Shown here in pieces: positions 33,701 to 42,686 of a stretch of DNA of 64,000 bases. The notes beneath the pieces were generated by a model, which saw nothing but the letters and a program-made list of their open reading frames with translations, had not been told where the DNA came from and searched no databases. Position 1 is the first letter of the stretch, and every line of letters begins with the position of its first letter. The translations under genes were made by a program, and so were the position numbers. The stretch is taken from assembly GCF_030010555.1 (NCBI RefSeq), contig NZ_JASCQP010000026.1, forward strand, positions 1 through 64,000, written 5' to 3'. The stretch is from Halomonas rhizosphaerae (lineage in GTDB: Bacteria > Pseudomonadota > Gammaproteobacteria > Pseudomonadales > Halomonadaceae).

Positions 33701-34273
33701 GGGGGCGATCAGCGCATCGAAGCCCGGCGCGCCGTCCGCGAGCAGGTGGGCGATGGCCGGCCAGGTCTGGCGGGCGCTGAGCAGCAGCAGCAGGTTGTCC
33801 GGCAGGTCCGTCCGGGAGAAGAGGGCGGCGATCGGTGCCGTGGTCGTCTCGAAGCCGGCGGCGAAGAAGACCACCCGCTTTCCGGGATGCTGGCGGGCCA
33901 GGGTCAGCACCTCGCCGGGGGAGGCGACCGGGACCACCCGGCCGCCGAGGGCGCGGGCGGCCTGCAGGGAGCGCGGCTCCCGCCGGGGGGCATTGCAGGG
34001 CACGCGCACCATGTCGCCGAAGGTGGCGACGATGACGTCGTCCGCGAGGCTCAGGGCCACCGCGGCATGGATGTCCTCCTCGGGGCAGACGCAGACGGGG
34101 CAACCGGGCCCGGGAATCAGCTCCAGGTAGTCGGGCAGCACCTTGCGCAGGCCGGCATGGGTGATGGTGCGCTCGTGGCCGCCGCAGACGTTCATGATCC
34201 GCAGGCGGCCCGATGCCGGCCGGGGCAGGGCGCGGATCCGGTCCAGCCACTCGCCGGGGGTGGGGAGCGCCAT
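30776..34273 (-). CDS. hypDF: Fused hydrogenase maturation protein HypD-HypF
   Basis: A 1165-residue protein that joins two normally separate maturases. Residues 1 to about 375 are HypD: MNVCGGHE, GPGCPVCVCP, and the C-terminal Cys array around GCDCAEVVLGRIRPPQC that holds a 4Fe-4S cluster. A roughly 35-residue Pro/Ala/Glu linker with repeated GETDPGETAP follows. Then comes complete HypF: acylphosphatase domain (VVQGVGFRPFV, NSGG), two C-x2-C pair zinc fingers, a YrdC-like domain (KHRPHKPFAVML) and a Kae1-like carbamoyltransferase domain (HHHAHAAALCGEHG, TWDGTGLGPDGT). All catalytic motifs are present, so both functions are expected. The frame is continuous over 3.5 kb. Confidence 0.94.
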   Translation of the reverse strand: MALPTPGEWLDRIRALPRPASGRLRIMNVCGGHERTITHAGLRKVLPDYLELIPGPGCPVCVCPEEDIHAAVALSLADDVIVATFGDMVRVPCNAPRREPRSLQAARALGGRVVPVASPGEVLTLARQHPGKRVVFFAAGFETTTAPIAALFSRTDLPDNLLLLLSARQTWPAIAHLLADGAPGFDALIAPGHVATIMGAEQWRFVAEAHGLPTAVAGFTPGLILAGLHAVLQQALDRTPRLDNAYPQCVTAAGNRRAQALMGSLFEVTDAEWRGIGTLPDSGYGCTATLAERDARRHFPEVFEAAYARRGEMPPGCDCAEVVLGRIRPPQCRLYGSACRPESPVGPCMVSEEGACRIWWSHGVRPSQEAPAGRNAATPVDAAPGETDPGETAPVEKAPGQEARRWVLAGVVQGVGFRPFVQRLASRLDLAGQVRNSGGKVVIEAQGRADRLDAFERALLAEAPRLARPRLARRETIPATLSPPDAAPPFVIQPSDGEPGGAIHLPLDTPVCPACLAEVHDPQDRHHGYPFTHCDQCGPRYSVIERLPYDRTRTSLKAFPLCPECRREYDDPHSRRFHAQSIGCPQCGPRLTFVEGFVEGNRTLTDPEEALAAAIAALADGRIVAVKGVGGYHLMADAGNPAALATLRERKHRPHKPFAVMLPWQGEDGLDAVRRHARLEPAAAEALLADERPVVLLPLRADHGLEAGLAPGLDEVGVLLPYAPLHHLLLEALARPLVATSANVAGEPIIADRAMAEQRLGRVPDAFLHHDRPILHPVDDGVRRPIAGRARPLRPGRGSTPLELELPWRLPRALLAVGAQQKSTVCLAWDSRLVLSPHIGELSALRTQQAFARQIETLTRLYGVRPELVLHDAHRGYHSTRWARDSGLACREVAHHHAHAAALCGEHGRFREPTLVFTWDGTGLGPDGTLWGGEALLGRPGRWRRHASFAPFALPGGEAAIREPWRLAATLGWQSGLEGPVAEGTDEELALLRAAWERRLNAPACSAVGRLFDAAAALLVPMPRVSHEAQAAMWLETLAEGDGQPLELPHRRDPAGVLRCDWRPLIRHLHDARLAPSRRAADFHATLVRVLRRQAGAARDTSGVETLGLTGGVFQNRRLTEAAVAALEEDGFTVLLHERLPCNDAAISVGQVMECLARRSRHEEE

Positions 34274-34276
34274 GGC

Positions 34277-35065
34277 TCAGGCGAGGCCCCGGGGGGGAGA
34301 CAGGAGGCGCGCGCCTTCGGCGTGAGGCGCCGGGCGGAAGGCCGGTCGGCGCCGCTCGGCGAGGCCCGCCTCGAGCCACTCCAGCCAGGCGTCGAGCGGT
34401 CCCGAGCGGCTGCTCAGCGCCATCACCGGGGCGGCAGAGGCGAGCCGGTGCATGTGCTCCGCCACGGCGTCGACGTCGAAGTCGTCGAGGACCGGCAGCA
34501 GGTCCGTCTTGGTGATCAGGACCAAGTCGCTGGCGCGGAACATGACCGGGTACTTGAGCGGCTTGTCGTCGCCCTCCGGGGTCGAGAGCAGGGTGACGTT
34601 GGCATGCTGGCCCAGGTCGAAGCTCGCGGGGCAGACCAGGTTGCCGACGTTCTCGATGAACAGGAGGTCCAGGGCCTCCAGCGGCAGCGCATGAGCCGCG
34701 CGGTGCACCATGGCGGCATCCAGGTGGCAGGCGCTGCCGGTGGTGATCTGGACGGCGGGAACGCCCTTGGCACGGATGCGCCGGGCGTCGTTCTCGGTCT
34801 CCAGGTCGCCCTCGATCACCGCCAGTCGGTAGCGAGTGCCCAGCGCCTCGATAGTGGCCTCCAGCAGGCTGGTCTTGCCGGCGCCGGGCGAGGACATCAG
34901 GTTGATGACCAGCAACCCGTTGCGGTCGAAGTGCTCGCGGTTATGGTGCGCGACCTCGTCGTTTTGGGCTCTCAGGCCCTCCAGGACCTCCACGGTGTGG
35001 ACGTCGTGCTCGTTCGAGGCGTGCTGCAAGTGATCGGGAAGGGCGCAGCCGCAGGTCTGGCACAC
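34277..35065 (-). CDS. hypB: Hydrogenase nickel incorporation GTPase HypB
   Basis: A 262-residue GTPase. The N-terminal CQTCGC gives the metal-binding CxxCGC motif, and the G1 loop is SSPGAGKTSLL. FIENVGNLVCP, DDKPLKYP and ITKTDLL follow as the GTPase and metal-site blocks. There is no long poly-His nickel-storage region, only scattered His in residues 12-45. I chose the GTG at 35065, giving a MCQTCGC start as in other HypB proteins, with AGGAG nine bases upstream. It delivers nickel with HypA. Confidence 0.94.
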   Translation of the reverse strand: MCQTCGCALPDHLQHASNEHDVHTVEVLEGLRAQNDEVAHHNREHFDRNGLLVINLMSSPGAGKTSLLEATIEALGTRYRLAVIEGDLETENDARRIRAKGVPAVQITTGSACHLDAAMVHRAAHALPLEALDLLFIENVGNLVCPASFDLGQHANVTLLSTPEGDDKPLKYPVMFRASDLVLITKTDLLPVLDDFDVDAVAEHMHRLASAAPVMALSSRSGPLDAWLEWLEAGLAERRRPAFRPAPHAEGARLLSPPRGLA

Positions 35066-35075
35066 GATGAGGCTC

Positions 35076-35441
35076 CTATGCGGTCGGAGGAAGGGAAGTG
35101 TCGGCGAGGTCGACGCTGACCAGCAGGAGCTCGTCGCCACCGGTCAACCGGGTCTGCCAGTGACCGCAGCGCGGGCAGCTCAGGTCGTTGACGCTGGCCT
35201 CGGCCTCCTGCCGGCAGCGGGGGCAGTGCACCCGGACCGGACAGCTGGCCATCTCCAGTCGCGCACCCTCGGCGGCGGTATGGCGGCTGGCCAGCGGAAA
35301 GGCCTCGCGCATCAGCGCGGCCTCGACCCCGGAGAGCGGCCCGATGCGGAGGCTGACGCGCCGGATGCGCAGCGCGCCATGCTCGGCGGCTACCCGGCTG
35401 GCCTGGCGGACCAGCGAGCGGCACAGGCTCAGCTCATGCAC
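35076..35441 (-). CDS. hypA: Hydrogenase maturation nickel metallochaperone HypA
   Basis: A 121-residue metallochaperone. The nickel-binding His-Glu at residues 2-3 follows the GTG start directly (M-HELSLCRSLV), which fixes the start at 35441. Zinc is bound by CPRC pairs at about 74 and 92. The GTG lies inside the end of hypC (eight-base overlap). It hands nickel to the large subunit with HypB. Confidence 0.94.
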   Translation of the reverse strand: MHELSLCRSLVRQASRVAAEHGALRIRRVSLRIGPLSGVEAALMREAFPLASRHTAAEGARLEMASCPVRVHCPRCRQEAEASVNDLSCPRCGHWQTRLTGGDELLLVSVDLADTSLPPTA

Positions 35442-35685
35442 GTCCGTCGTCCGCCTCTGCGAGGGTGGCATCGTCCATCTCGTCGAGAAGCCGCCAGGTC
35501 GCCAGGGCATCCTCGGGGTCCAGTCGCTGGAGGGCGTAGCCGACATGCACGATGACGAAGTCGCCCACGGCGAGGGCCTGGTCCTGGACCAGCATCAGGT
35601 CGATGTCGCGCTCGATCCCTCGGGAGGCCGCGCGCGCCGTGTCGCCGTCGATACGGGTGATCTGCATGGGAATCGCCAGGCACAT
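35434..35685 (-). CDS. hypC: Hydrogenase assembly chaperone HypC
   Basis: An 83-residue HypC/HupF protein with the invariant N-terminal MCLAIPMQI, whose Cys2 binds iron with HypD and the large-subunit precursor. It is the first gene of the ten-gene operon. A TATAGT (minus strand, 35759-35754) about 70 bases upstream could be a -10, but no convincing -35 or sigma-54 site was found. C-terminal residues are acidic. Confidence 0.95.
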   Translation of the reverse strand: MCLAIPMQITRIDGDTARAASRGIERDIDLMLVQDQALAVGDFVIVHVGYALQRLDPEDALATWRLLDEMDDATLAEADDGRA

Positions 35686-35978
35686 GATCCGCGGTGAGCC
35701 CCCTCGTAATGTGGCGTGATGGTCGCGGGTGGCATGCGCCCGCCCTGCCACTGACTATAGAAGATGGGCGCCGTTGAGACATGGCCCTGTCCGTAAGCGG
35801 GGCAAGCCAGCGGTGAGGCGTGCCCGAAAGGTCGTGACGGCACCAGCGAATCGGGTGATGTGCGCCGCTTTCTGCTATCCTGCCCGTCTCCATTTTCGCT
35901 CCCACGGTCCCGGCCCGACGGCTCCCGCCCTCCTCGCGCCCCGTCCCGGTGCCCACCTTCTCATGCAGGTCTATTCAC

Positions 35979-37373
35979 GTGTCTGATTCCTCTCCCGATT
36001 TCGCCACGCTGTCGCTGGCGCCGGAACTGCTGGCCAACCTCGCCTCGCTGGGCTATCACGCCATGACGCCGATCCAGGCCGAGAGCCTGCCGCCCATGCT
36101 GGCGGGCCGCGACGTCATCGCCCGGGCGAAGACCGGCTCGGGCAAGACTGCCGCCTTCGGCCTGGCGCTGCTGTCGCGGCTGTCGGTGGCGGACTCCCGG
36201 GTGCAGGGGCTGGTGCTCTGCCCGACCCGCGAGTTGGCGGACCAGGTGGCCGGCGAGATCCGCCGCCTGGCGCGCAGCCTGCCCAACGTCAAGGTGCTGA
36301 CCCTGTGCGGCGGCGCCCCGCTGGGGCCGCAACTGGCATCGCTGGAGCATGGCGCACACATCGTCGTCGGCACGCCGGGGCGGGTGGAGGAGCACCTCCG
36401 CAAGGGCTCGCTGGCCCTGGGGGCGCTCGAGACCCTGGTACTGGACGAGGCCGATCGCATGCTCGACATGGGCTTCCAGGCGGCCATGGAGGCGATTATC
36501 GACGAGACCCCGGCGAGCCGCCAGATGCTGCTGTTCAGCGCCACCTATGCCGAGGGCATCCGGCCCATCGCCGAGCGGCTGATGCGCGAGCCGGTCAGCG
36601 TGGAGGTGGCCGAGCCCCACGACGCGACCACGATCCGCCAGCACTTCTACCGGGTGGCGGACGAGTCGGCCCGCTTCGAGGCGCTGCGCCGCCTGCTGCT
36701 GCACTTTCGTCCCGCGTCGAGCGTGGTGTTCTGCAACACCAAGCGCGAGACCGACGAGGTCGCCGAGGCCCTGAACGACGCGGGCTTCAGTGCACTGGCG
36801 CTGCACGGCGACCTGGAGCAGCGCGACCGCGACCGCCTGCTGGTGCTGTTCGCCAACGGCAGCGCCTCGATCCTGGTGGCCACCGACGTGGCCGCGCGCG
36901 GACTGGACATCGACGCCCTGGACGCAGTGTTCAACTACCGCATCGCCCGTGAGCTCGAGGTGCATGTCCACCGTGTCGGCCGCACCGGCCGGGCCGGCGG
37001 CTCGGGGACCGCCTGTACCCTGCTCACCGAGCAGGAGGACTACCGGCTGGCGCGGCTCGCCGAGCTGCTCGGCGAGCCGCTCGTGACCGAGCCGCTGCCC
37101 TCACGCCCGGTGCTGGAGCGCCAGCCCTTCCACCCCGCCATGGCGACCCTCCAGCTCGGTGGTGGCAAGAAGCAGAAGCTGCGACCCGGCGACATCCTCG
37201 GTGCCCTGACCGGCGAGGGGGGGATTGCCGGGGATCAGGTCGGCAAGATCAAGGTGCTCGCCAACAGCGCCTACGTGGCCGTGCGGCGCGACGTCGCCGC
37301 GGCGGCCCTCGACCAGCTGGGCAACGGCAAGCTCAAGGGGCGCACCTTTCGTGCCCGCCGCATCAGCCGCTGA
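35979..37373 (+). CDS. dbpA: ATP-dependent RNA helicase DbpA
   Basis: A 464-residue DEAD-box helicase. Q motif GYHAMTPIQAESLP, Walker A ARAKTGSGKTAAF, PTRELADQV, VLDEADRML, SAT in LFSATYA, and helicase C motifs ARGLDI and HRVGRTGRAG are all present. The C-terminal RNA-binding domain (about residues 385-464; KKQKLRPGDILGAL) is the one that directs DbpA to hairpin 92 of 23S rRNA, so it should act in 50S ribosome assembly. GTG at 35979 or GTG at 35949 could be the start; the shorter matches DbpA length. It is divergent from the hydrogenase operon. Confidence 0.94.
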   Translation: MSDSSPDFATLSLAPELLANLASLGYHAMTPIQAESLPPMLAGRDVIARAKTGSGKTAAFGLALLSRLSVADSRVQGLVLCPTRELADQVAGEIRRLARSLPNVKVLTLCGGAPLGPQLASLEHGAHIVVGTPGRVEEHLRKGSLALGALETLVLDEADRMLDMGFQAAMEAIIDETPASRQMLLFSATYAEGIRPIAERLMREPVSVEVAEPHDATTIRQHFYRVADESARFEALRRLLLHFRPASSVVFCNTKRETDEVAEALNDAGFSALALHGDLEQRDRDRLLVLFANGSASILVATDVAARGLDIDALDAVFNYRIARELEVHVHRVGRTGRAGGSGTACTLLTEQEDYRLARLAELLGEPLVTEPLPSRPVLERQPFHPAMATLQLGGGKKQKLRPGDILGALTGEGGIAGDQVGKIKVLANSAYVAVRRDVAAAALDQLGNGKLKGRTFRARRISR

Positions 37374-37438
37374 CCGGAAGGAAAACGTGATACGCCCGCG
37401 GGATACCCAGCCGACGGGTTCTATGCCAACGTGGTGAC

Positions 37439-38341
37439 ATGAAGATACCCAAGAGATTGCAACCGCTGGTCGATGACGGCCTGATCGACGCGGTCGAGAG
37501 CCAGCTGATGAGCGGCAAGGAAGCCCAGGTGTACGTGGTGCGCTCCCATGGCGAGCGGCGCTGTGCCAAGGTCTTCAAGGAGGCCAAGCAGCGCAGCTTC
37601 AAGCAGGCCGTGCAGTACCAGGAGGGACGCAAGGAGCGCAACAGCCGCCGGTCCCGGGCGATGGCCAAGAAGACCCGCTACGGCCAGAAGGAGCAGGAGC
37701 AGGCCTGGCTCAACGCCGAGGTCGATGCCCTCTACCGGCTGGCGGCGGCGGACGTGCGCGTGCCCAAAACGTATGGCTTCGTCGACGGCGTGCTGCTGAT
37801 GGAGATGATCACCGATGCCGAGGGCCTGACCGCGCCGCGGCTGGACGACGTGACCCTGACCGCCGACGAGGCCCGGGCCCATTACGCCAAGGTGATCGGG
37901 GACGTGGTGCGCATGCTGTGTGCCGGCCTGATCCATGGCGACCTCTCCGAGTTCAACGTGCTGCTCTCCGCCGATGGCCCGGTGATCATCGACCTCCCCC
38001 AGGCGGTGGATGCCGCCGGCAATAACAGTGCCGAGATGATGTTCGAGCGTGACGTCGACAACATGCGCCGCTACTTCGGCCGCTTCGCCCCGGAGCTACT
38101 GGCCACCGATTACGGCAAGGAGATCTGGGCGCTCTATGAGGCTGGTGACCTGCACCCTGACAGCCAGCTGACCGGCTGCTTCGAGCACGACACCAGTACC
38201 GTGGACGTGGACGAGCTGATGACCGTGATCGACGACGTCCGCGAGGAGGAGGCCGAGCGGCGTGCCGCGCTGTCCCGGGACGAGGAGCCAGGCGTCGAGG
38301 AGGCCGCCGAGGCCTGGCGGGAGTCCCACGGCGAGCGGTAA
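37439..38341 (+). CDS. RIO1-family serine kinase
   Basis: A 300-residue atypical kinase. SGKEAQVYVV replaces the P-loop, the Lys of CAKVFKE is the ATP-binding Lys, HGDLSEFNVL is the catalytic loop and IIDLPQAVD the metal-binding loop. Between them is the RIO-specific insert with a basic helix (NSRRSRAMAKKTRYGQKE). Bacterial RIO1 proteins are linked to stress and translation, with no firm substrate. The C terminus is a 40-residue acidic helix. The gene follows dbpA by 65 bases and may be in its transcript. Confidence 0.9.
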   Translation: MKIPKRLQPLVDDGLIDAVESQLMSGKEAQVYVVRSHGERRCAKVFKEAKQRSFKQAVQYQEGRKERNSRRSRAMAKKTRYGQKEQEQAWLNAEVDALYRLAAADVRVPKTYGFVDGVLLMEMITDAEGLTAPRLDDVTLTADEARAHYAKVIGDVVRMLCAGLIHGDLSEFNVLLSADGPVIIDLPQAVDAAGNNSAEMMFERDVDNMRRYFGRFAPELLATDYGKEIWALYEAGDLHPDSQLTGCFEHDTSTVDVDELMTVIDDVREEEAERRAALSRDEEPGVEEAAEAWRESHGER

Positions 38342-38503
38342 CATGCATTACGGATGCGACTTTGACTGCTGGCCCAGGGCGTGATACCTAGGGATGGTCG
38401 AACTATCAAACAATACTTCGATCGATTCACGTCTTGTCGTGTTAATAAAGCTGATGTGGGCGAATTGATCGAGTGACATGTCCCAGTCGTGGAAGGGTCG
38501 CCT

Positions 38504-40495
38504 GTGTCCGTCGCCGCTCAGTGCCAGTCCCATGATCATGTCGTCCAGTTCTATGAGGACGACGCCTTTCTCGCCGAGGTCGTGGCCGATTATCTCAAGG
38601 TCGGTGCCGAGGCCGGAGAACGCCTGGTGGTGTTGTTGACGGCCCCTCACCTGGCGGCGGTGCTGCAGCGGCTGGAGGCGTCGGGCCTGGACACCGGCGC
38701 GGCCCTTGCCAGCGGGCAACTGGTGACACACGATGCCCAGACGATGCTGCAGACCATCATGCTGGATGGCATGCCGGACGAGACCCTGTTCGAAGCGCAT
38801 CTCCTCGCCGATATCGCCGCCTGGGCGCCCCTGCCCACCCGTGCCTTCGGCGAACTGGTCAACCTGCTGTGCGCGGAGGGCAATCACGAAGCGGCGGTGC
38901 GTCTCGAGGCCTTTTGGCACGCGGCTTGCCACCGCATGCCACTGACCCTGCTGTGCAGCTATGCGCTAGAGCATTTCGACGATGCCCAAGGTGCCTTCGA
39001 GTCGATCTGCGATCACCACTCCCATGTGGTGCCGGCCGAGCGCTACAGCTGTCTGGCGCCGCGTCAACAGTTGCGCGAGATTTCTCGTCTACAACAGCAA
39101 GCGTCGGCACTGCGCCGCGAACATGCTTCTCGCCTGCAGGCAGAGGCCGCGCTGGAGGCGGTTCAGGCATCAAGCAACGCTATGCTGATGGACCTGGCCG
39201 ACCATGCCCTCCACGACGGGGTGACCGGACTGACGACCCGTCAGTATGCCCAACGGCGGCTGGCGGCCTTCATCGCCGCCCCCACCGCCCTGAGGGGCAA
39301 GGTCGCGGTGCTGCATATCGACATCGACCAGCTCAAGGCGATCAATGATTCGCTGGGACTGGAAATGGGCGATTACTTCCTGCATGAGACCGCGCAGCGC
39401 ATTAAGCGCTGCCTGGGCGGTCATGCCATTGTCAGCCGGCTCAGCAGTGATGAGATGGTAGCGGTGCTACCCGGCTTTGTGAGCACAGAAGCGTTGTGGC
39501 CGATCCTCGAGCGCCTGCTCGATTGGACCAGTTCCCCCGTCGAGCTCGATGGCCAGCAGGTCTTCACGAGCTGCTGCATTGGCGTCAGTCTGTTTCCCGA
39601 TCATGGGGACAGCGTCCAGGCGTTGATGCGACACGCCAACCTGGCCAGGCGTCGTGCCCAGCGCCTCGGGCTTCGCCGGTACCAGCTCTTCTCGACGGCG
39701 CTGCTCGATGACACGGATCCGGCCCCCCTTGCGCTGCTCTCCTCCGCCCTGCGTGAGGCCCTGCCCCGCGGGGAGCTCGAGCTGCACTATCGTCCCTTGA
39801 TCAGTGCGTATGGCGGCCAGGTCGTGGCCGTGTCGGTTCATCCCCGCTGGCACTCGAGTCGCTTCGGTGATATCGGGCAGGCGCGCTGGATGGCGGCCGC
39901 CGAAGCAACCGGTGAGGTCGCGGCCATCGGTCGCTGGCTGCTCTCGAGCGCATGTCGACATGCTCGCGCCTGGTTCGATGCGGGCGTCGAGCTGTACGTG
40001 GTGGTGCAGGTATCGAATGCCGAACTGCAGGGGGAGGGACTCGTCGAGCGGGTCGCGCAGGCCCTTTCATGCAGCGGTCTTCCTGGCCAGATGCTGGAGC
40101 TCGAGCTGACCGAGAGTGGCCTGATGAGCGCCCCGCTGCGCAGCGAAGACATCCTCCAGCGGTTGAAAGCCCTGGGCATCAGGTTGGCCATCGACCAGTT
40201 CGGCAACGGTCAGTCGGTCCTCGGACAGTTCGACAACGGCTGTCCCTTCGACAGCCTCAAGATACCTGAGCGGTTCATCTCGAGGTGCCTCGACAATCCC
40301 TCGTATCAGGCGATCATCCGTTCCGCCATCCTCTTGGCCCAGGAACTCGGCATGGCGGTTGTAGCCAGTGGTGTGACGAACCGTGCCCAGGCCGATTATC
40401 TGCGTCATCAAGGCTGTGACCTTCTGGAGGGCAGTCTCTGGTCGCGGATGGACTACCACGATACCGCAGCCGGAGGCATCGGGCTTGGGGGCTAG
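38504..40495 (+). CDS. MEDS-GGDEF-EAL protein with degenerate catalytic motifs
   Basis: A 663-residue protein. Residues about 8-165 match a MEDS (DcmR-like) sensory domain, starting HDHVVQFYEDDAFLAEVV. A coiled coil (about 190-225) is followed by a GGDEF domain in which the signature is SSDEM, and an EAL domain in which EAL is VHP and the later motifs read AIDQFGNG, LKIPERF and VASGVTN. Lost acidic residues in both halves argue against synthesis or hydrolysis of cyclic di-GMP. It may bind the nucleotide or act by protein contacts. GTG at 38504 is preceded by GGAAGGG; a GTG at 38489 is possible. The 160 bases upstream are unusually A/T-rich for the window. Confidence 0.85.
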   Translation: MSVAAQCQSHDHVVQFYEDDAFLAEVVADYLKVGAEAGERLVVLLTAPHLAAVLQRLEASGLDTGAALASGQLVTHDAQTMLQTIMLDGMPDETLFEAHLLADIAAWAPLPTRAFGELVNLLCAEGNHEAAVRLEAFWHAACHRMPLTLLCSYALEHFDDAQGAFESICDHHSHVVPAERYSCLAPRQQLREISRLQQQASALRREHASRLQAEAALEAVQASSNAMLMDLADHALHDGVTGLTTRQYAQRRLAAFIAAPTALRGKVAVLHIDIDQLKAINDSLGLEMGDYFLHETAQRIKRCLGGHAIVSRLSSDEMVAVLPGFVSTEALWPILERLLDWTSSPVELDGQQVFTSCCIGVSLFPDHGDSVQALMRHANLARRRAQRLGLRRYQLFSTALLDDTDPAPLALLSSALREALPRGELELHYRPLISAYGGQVVAVSVHPRWHSSRFGDIGQARWMAAAEATGEVAAIGRWLLSSACRHARAWFDAGVELYVVVQVSNAELQGEGLVERVAQALSCSGLPGQMLELELTESGLMSAPLRSEDILQRLKALGIRLAIDQFGNGQSVLGQFDNGCPFDSLKIPERFISRCLDNPSYQAIIRSAILLAQELGMAVVASGVTNRAQADYLRHQGCDLLEGSLWSRMDYHDTAAGGIGLGG

Positions 40496-40680
40496 CTGTG
40501 ATCTCTTGGTGCTGTGGTGACACGTCATCATCACGAGCCTTTGCTTTTTTATGGACTACCGCGACATGAGCTTCCATCGCCAGCGGTCTCCGAGGCGATC
40601 ACCGTGACGGCCTAATATCCTTGTAATCCCCTTTGGGTATCGGCATGTTCTGGAAGACACGCCACATCGCCGAGCCCACC

Positions 40681-42606
40681 ATGACCCGACGCGATAACGA
40701 CTCCTCCTCCTCCGACCAGCACCGCAACAGACCCAAGCGTTCGCCCCTCTGGTACCCCGAAGAGGTCCAGCCCTCCCGTCGGCAGTGGTGGCTCTTCATC
40801 TGGATCGCACTGGCCATCGTGCTGCTGTTCCACTATCTCGATTCGGCCCAGCGTCACCCGCAGGCCGAGCTCACCTACTCCGAATTCCTGACGGCCGTGG
40901 ACCAGGGTCACGTCGACTCGGTCACGCTGCGTGGCCAGTCGGTGGAAGGCTCCTTCAACGATGCAGGTCTCGAAGCACGGGACCTCGGCGAGGCCGAGGG
41001 CTTCGAGTCCACGCGTCCGGATGTCGAGGGCGAGCGCCTGCTCGAGCGTCTCGAGGCGAATGGCGTGCGCATCGACGCCGAACCCATCGATCCGCCCTGG
41101 TGGCAGCGCATTCTCGTCGGCGCTCTGCCCTGGATCCTGATCCTGGGCCTGCTGTTCTGGTTCTGGAACCGGATGCAGCAGCGTGCCATGTCGGGCGGCG
41201 GGCTCTTCAATATGGGCAAGTCCAGCGCCCGGCGGGTGAGCAGTGAAGAGAGCCAGGTGCGCCTGAGCGATGTGGCTGGCTCGGAGAATGCGAAACGCGA
41301 AGTGCTCGAGGTGGTCGAGTTTCTCAAGGCGCCGGCACGCTTCCAGGCGCTGGGGGCCAAGATCCCCCGTGGCATCCTGATGATGGGCCCGCCGGGCACG
41401 GGCAAGACACTTATGGCCAAGGCGGTAGCCGGCGAGGCCGACGTGCCGTTCTTCAGCATCAGCGGCTCGGAGTTCATCGAGATGTTCGTGGGCGTCGGGT
41501 CGTCGCGCGTCCGTGATCTCTTCAAGCAGGCCAAGGAGCAGGCGCCGGCGGTCATCTTCATCGATGAGCTGGATTCCATCGGTCGCTCCCGAGGCGCCGG
41601 CATGGGGGGCGGTCACGATGAACGCGAGCAGACCCTCAACCAGATTCTCTCCGAGATGGACGGTTTCCAGGCCGATGAGTCCGTCGTCGTCCTGGCCGCC
41701 ACCAACCGCCCGGACGTGCTGGATTCGGCCCTGCTGCGGCCGGGCCGCTTCGATCGCAAGGTCACCCTGGAGAATCCGCATCGCGAGGCGCGCCGGGATA
41801 TCCTGCGCGTTCATACGCGCGACATGCCGTTGGCCGATGACGTCGATCTCGAGCGGCTGGCCGAGATCACCATCGGCTTCTCGGGGGCGGACCTGGCCAA
41901 CCTGGCCAATGAGGCCGCCCTTCAGGCGGGCCGCAATGACCAGCAGGCGGTGGACTGGGCCTGTTTCTCGGCGGCCCGCGACCGCCTGCTGCTGGGCGAG
42001 GCCAAGGATGCCGGCCTCTCCGAGCGCGAGCGCCACATCGTGGCGTACCACGAGTCGGGCCATGCGCTGCTCGCCTACCTGCTGCCCAAGGCCGACCCTC
42101 TCGAAAAGGTCACGGTGCTGCCACGGGGACGCGCCCTGGGCGTGACCGCTCAAGTGCCCGACGAGGAGCGCTACAACCATGGCGAAGCCTATCTCCGGGA
42201 CCGCATCACCGTGATGTTCGGCGGCCGCCTGGCGGAGTCCATCGTCTTCGGAGAGGTGTCGAGCGGCGCCGAGAATGACCTGGAGCAGGCCACGCAGCTG
42301 GCACGTCGCATGGTGGCACGCTGGGGGATGAGCGAGCGCATCGGGCCGGTCATGTTCGCCCAGAGTCAGGAGCATGTCTTCTTGGGCAAGGAGATTGCCC
42401 AGTCCCGCGAACACAGCGAAGCCATGGCGGGGCTGGTCGATGAGGAGATACAGCGGCTATTGACCGACCTCGAGGCGCGCGGTCGTGAGCTCCTCGAAGC
42501 CCATCGAAGCGACCTGGAGACCCTGGCCTCGGCCCTGGAGAAGCAGGAAACCCTGGAGGCCGAGGCGATCCGTGACCTGCTCGGCAGCGCATCCGGCCAG
42601 CCGTGA
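40681..42606 (+). CDS. ATP-dependent zinc metalloprotease FtsH-type
   Basis: A 641-residue AAA+ membrane protease. Two membrane helices (about residues 36-54 and 141-159) flank a short periplasmic domain with many acidic residues. The AAA module has [17 protein letters not shown] and the pore loop FVGVGSSRV; the peptidase has HESGH with a third ligand Asp in ENDLEQATQ. It differs from the housekeeping ftsH context (no rlmE or folP nearby), so a second FtsH copy in this genome is likely. Start codon choice is uncertain: ATG 40681, ATG 40645 and TTG 40633 all lack a clear ribosome-binding site. Confidence 0.9.
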   Translation: MTRRDNDSSSSDQHRNRPKRSPLWYPEEVQPSRRQWWLFIWIALAIVLLFHYLDSAQRHPQAELTYSEFLTAVDQGHVDSVTLRGQSVEGSFNDAGLEARDLGEAEGFESTRPDVEGERLLERLEANGVRIDAEPIDPPWWQRILVGALPWILILGLLFWFWNRMQQRAMSGGGLFNMGKSSARRVSSEESQVRLSDVAGSENAKREVLEVVEFLKAPARFQALGAKIPRGILMMGPPGTGKTLMAKAVAGEADVPFFSISGSEFIEMFVGVGSSRVRDLFKQAKEQAPAVIFIDELDSIGRSRGAGMGGGHDEREQTLNQILSEMDGFQADESVVVLAATNRPDVLDSALLRPGRFDRKVTLENPHREARRDILRVHTRDMPLADDVDLERLAEITIGFSGADLANLANEAALQAGRNDQQAVDWACFSAARDRLLLGEAKDAGLSERERHIVAYHESGHALLAYLLPKADPLEKVTVLPRGRALGVTAQVPDEERYNHGEAYLRDRITVMFGGRLAESIVFGEVSSGAENDLEQATQLARRMVARWGMSERIGPVMFAQSQEHVFLGKEIAQSREHSEAMAGLVDEEIQRLLTDLEARGRELLEAHRSDLETLASALEKQETLEAEAIRDLLGSASGQP

Positions 42607-42686
42607 CGCTCCATGCCTGGCTCGACTACGCTGTAGGCGAGCGTCGCCCGAGGCGGGCGACCCCGCTCATCGACGAGGAGACGCCA

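Noticed and set aside
35686..35880. A sigma-54 or FNR-type promoter for the hydrogenase operon
   Set aside because: TGGC and GC doublets occur but at wrong spacing, and no FNR half-sites pair. Only a weak TATAGT was seen.
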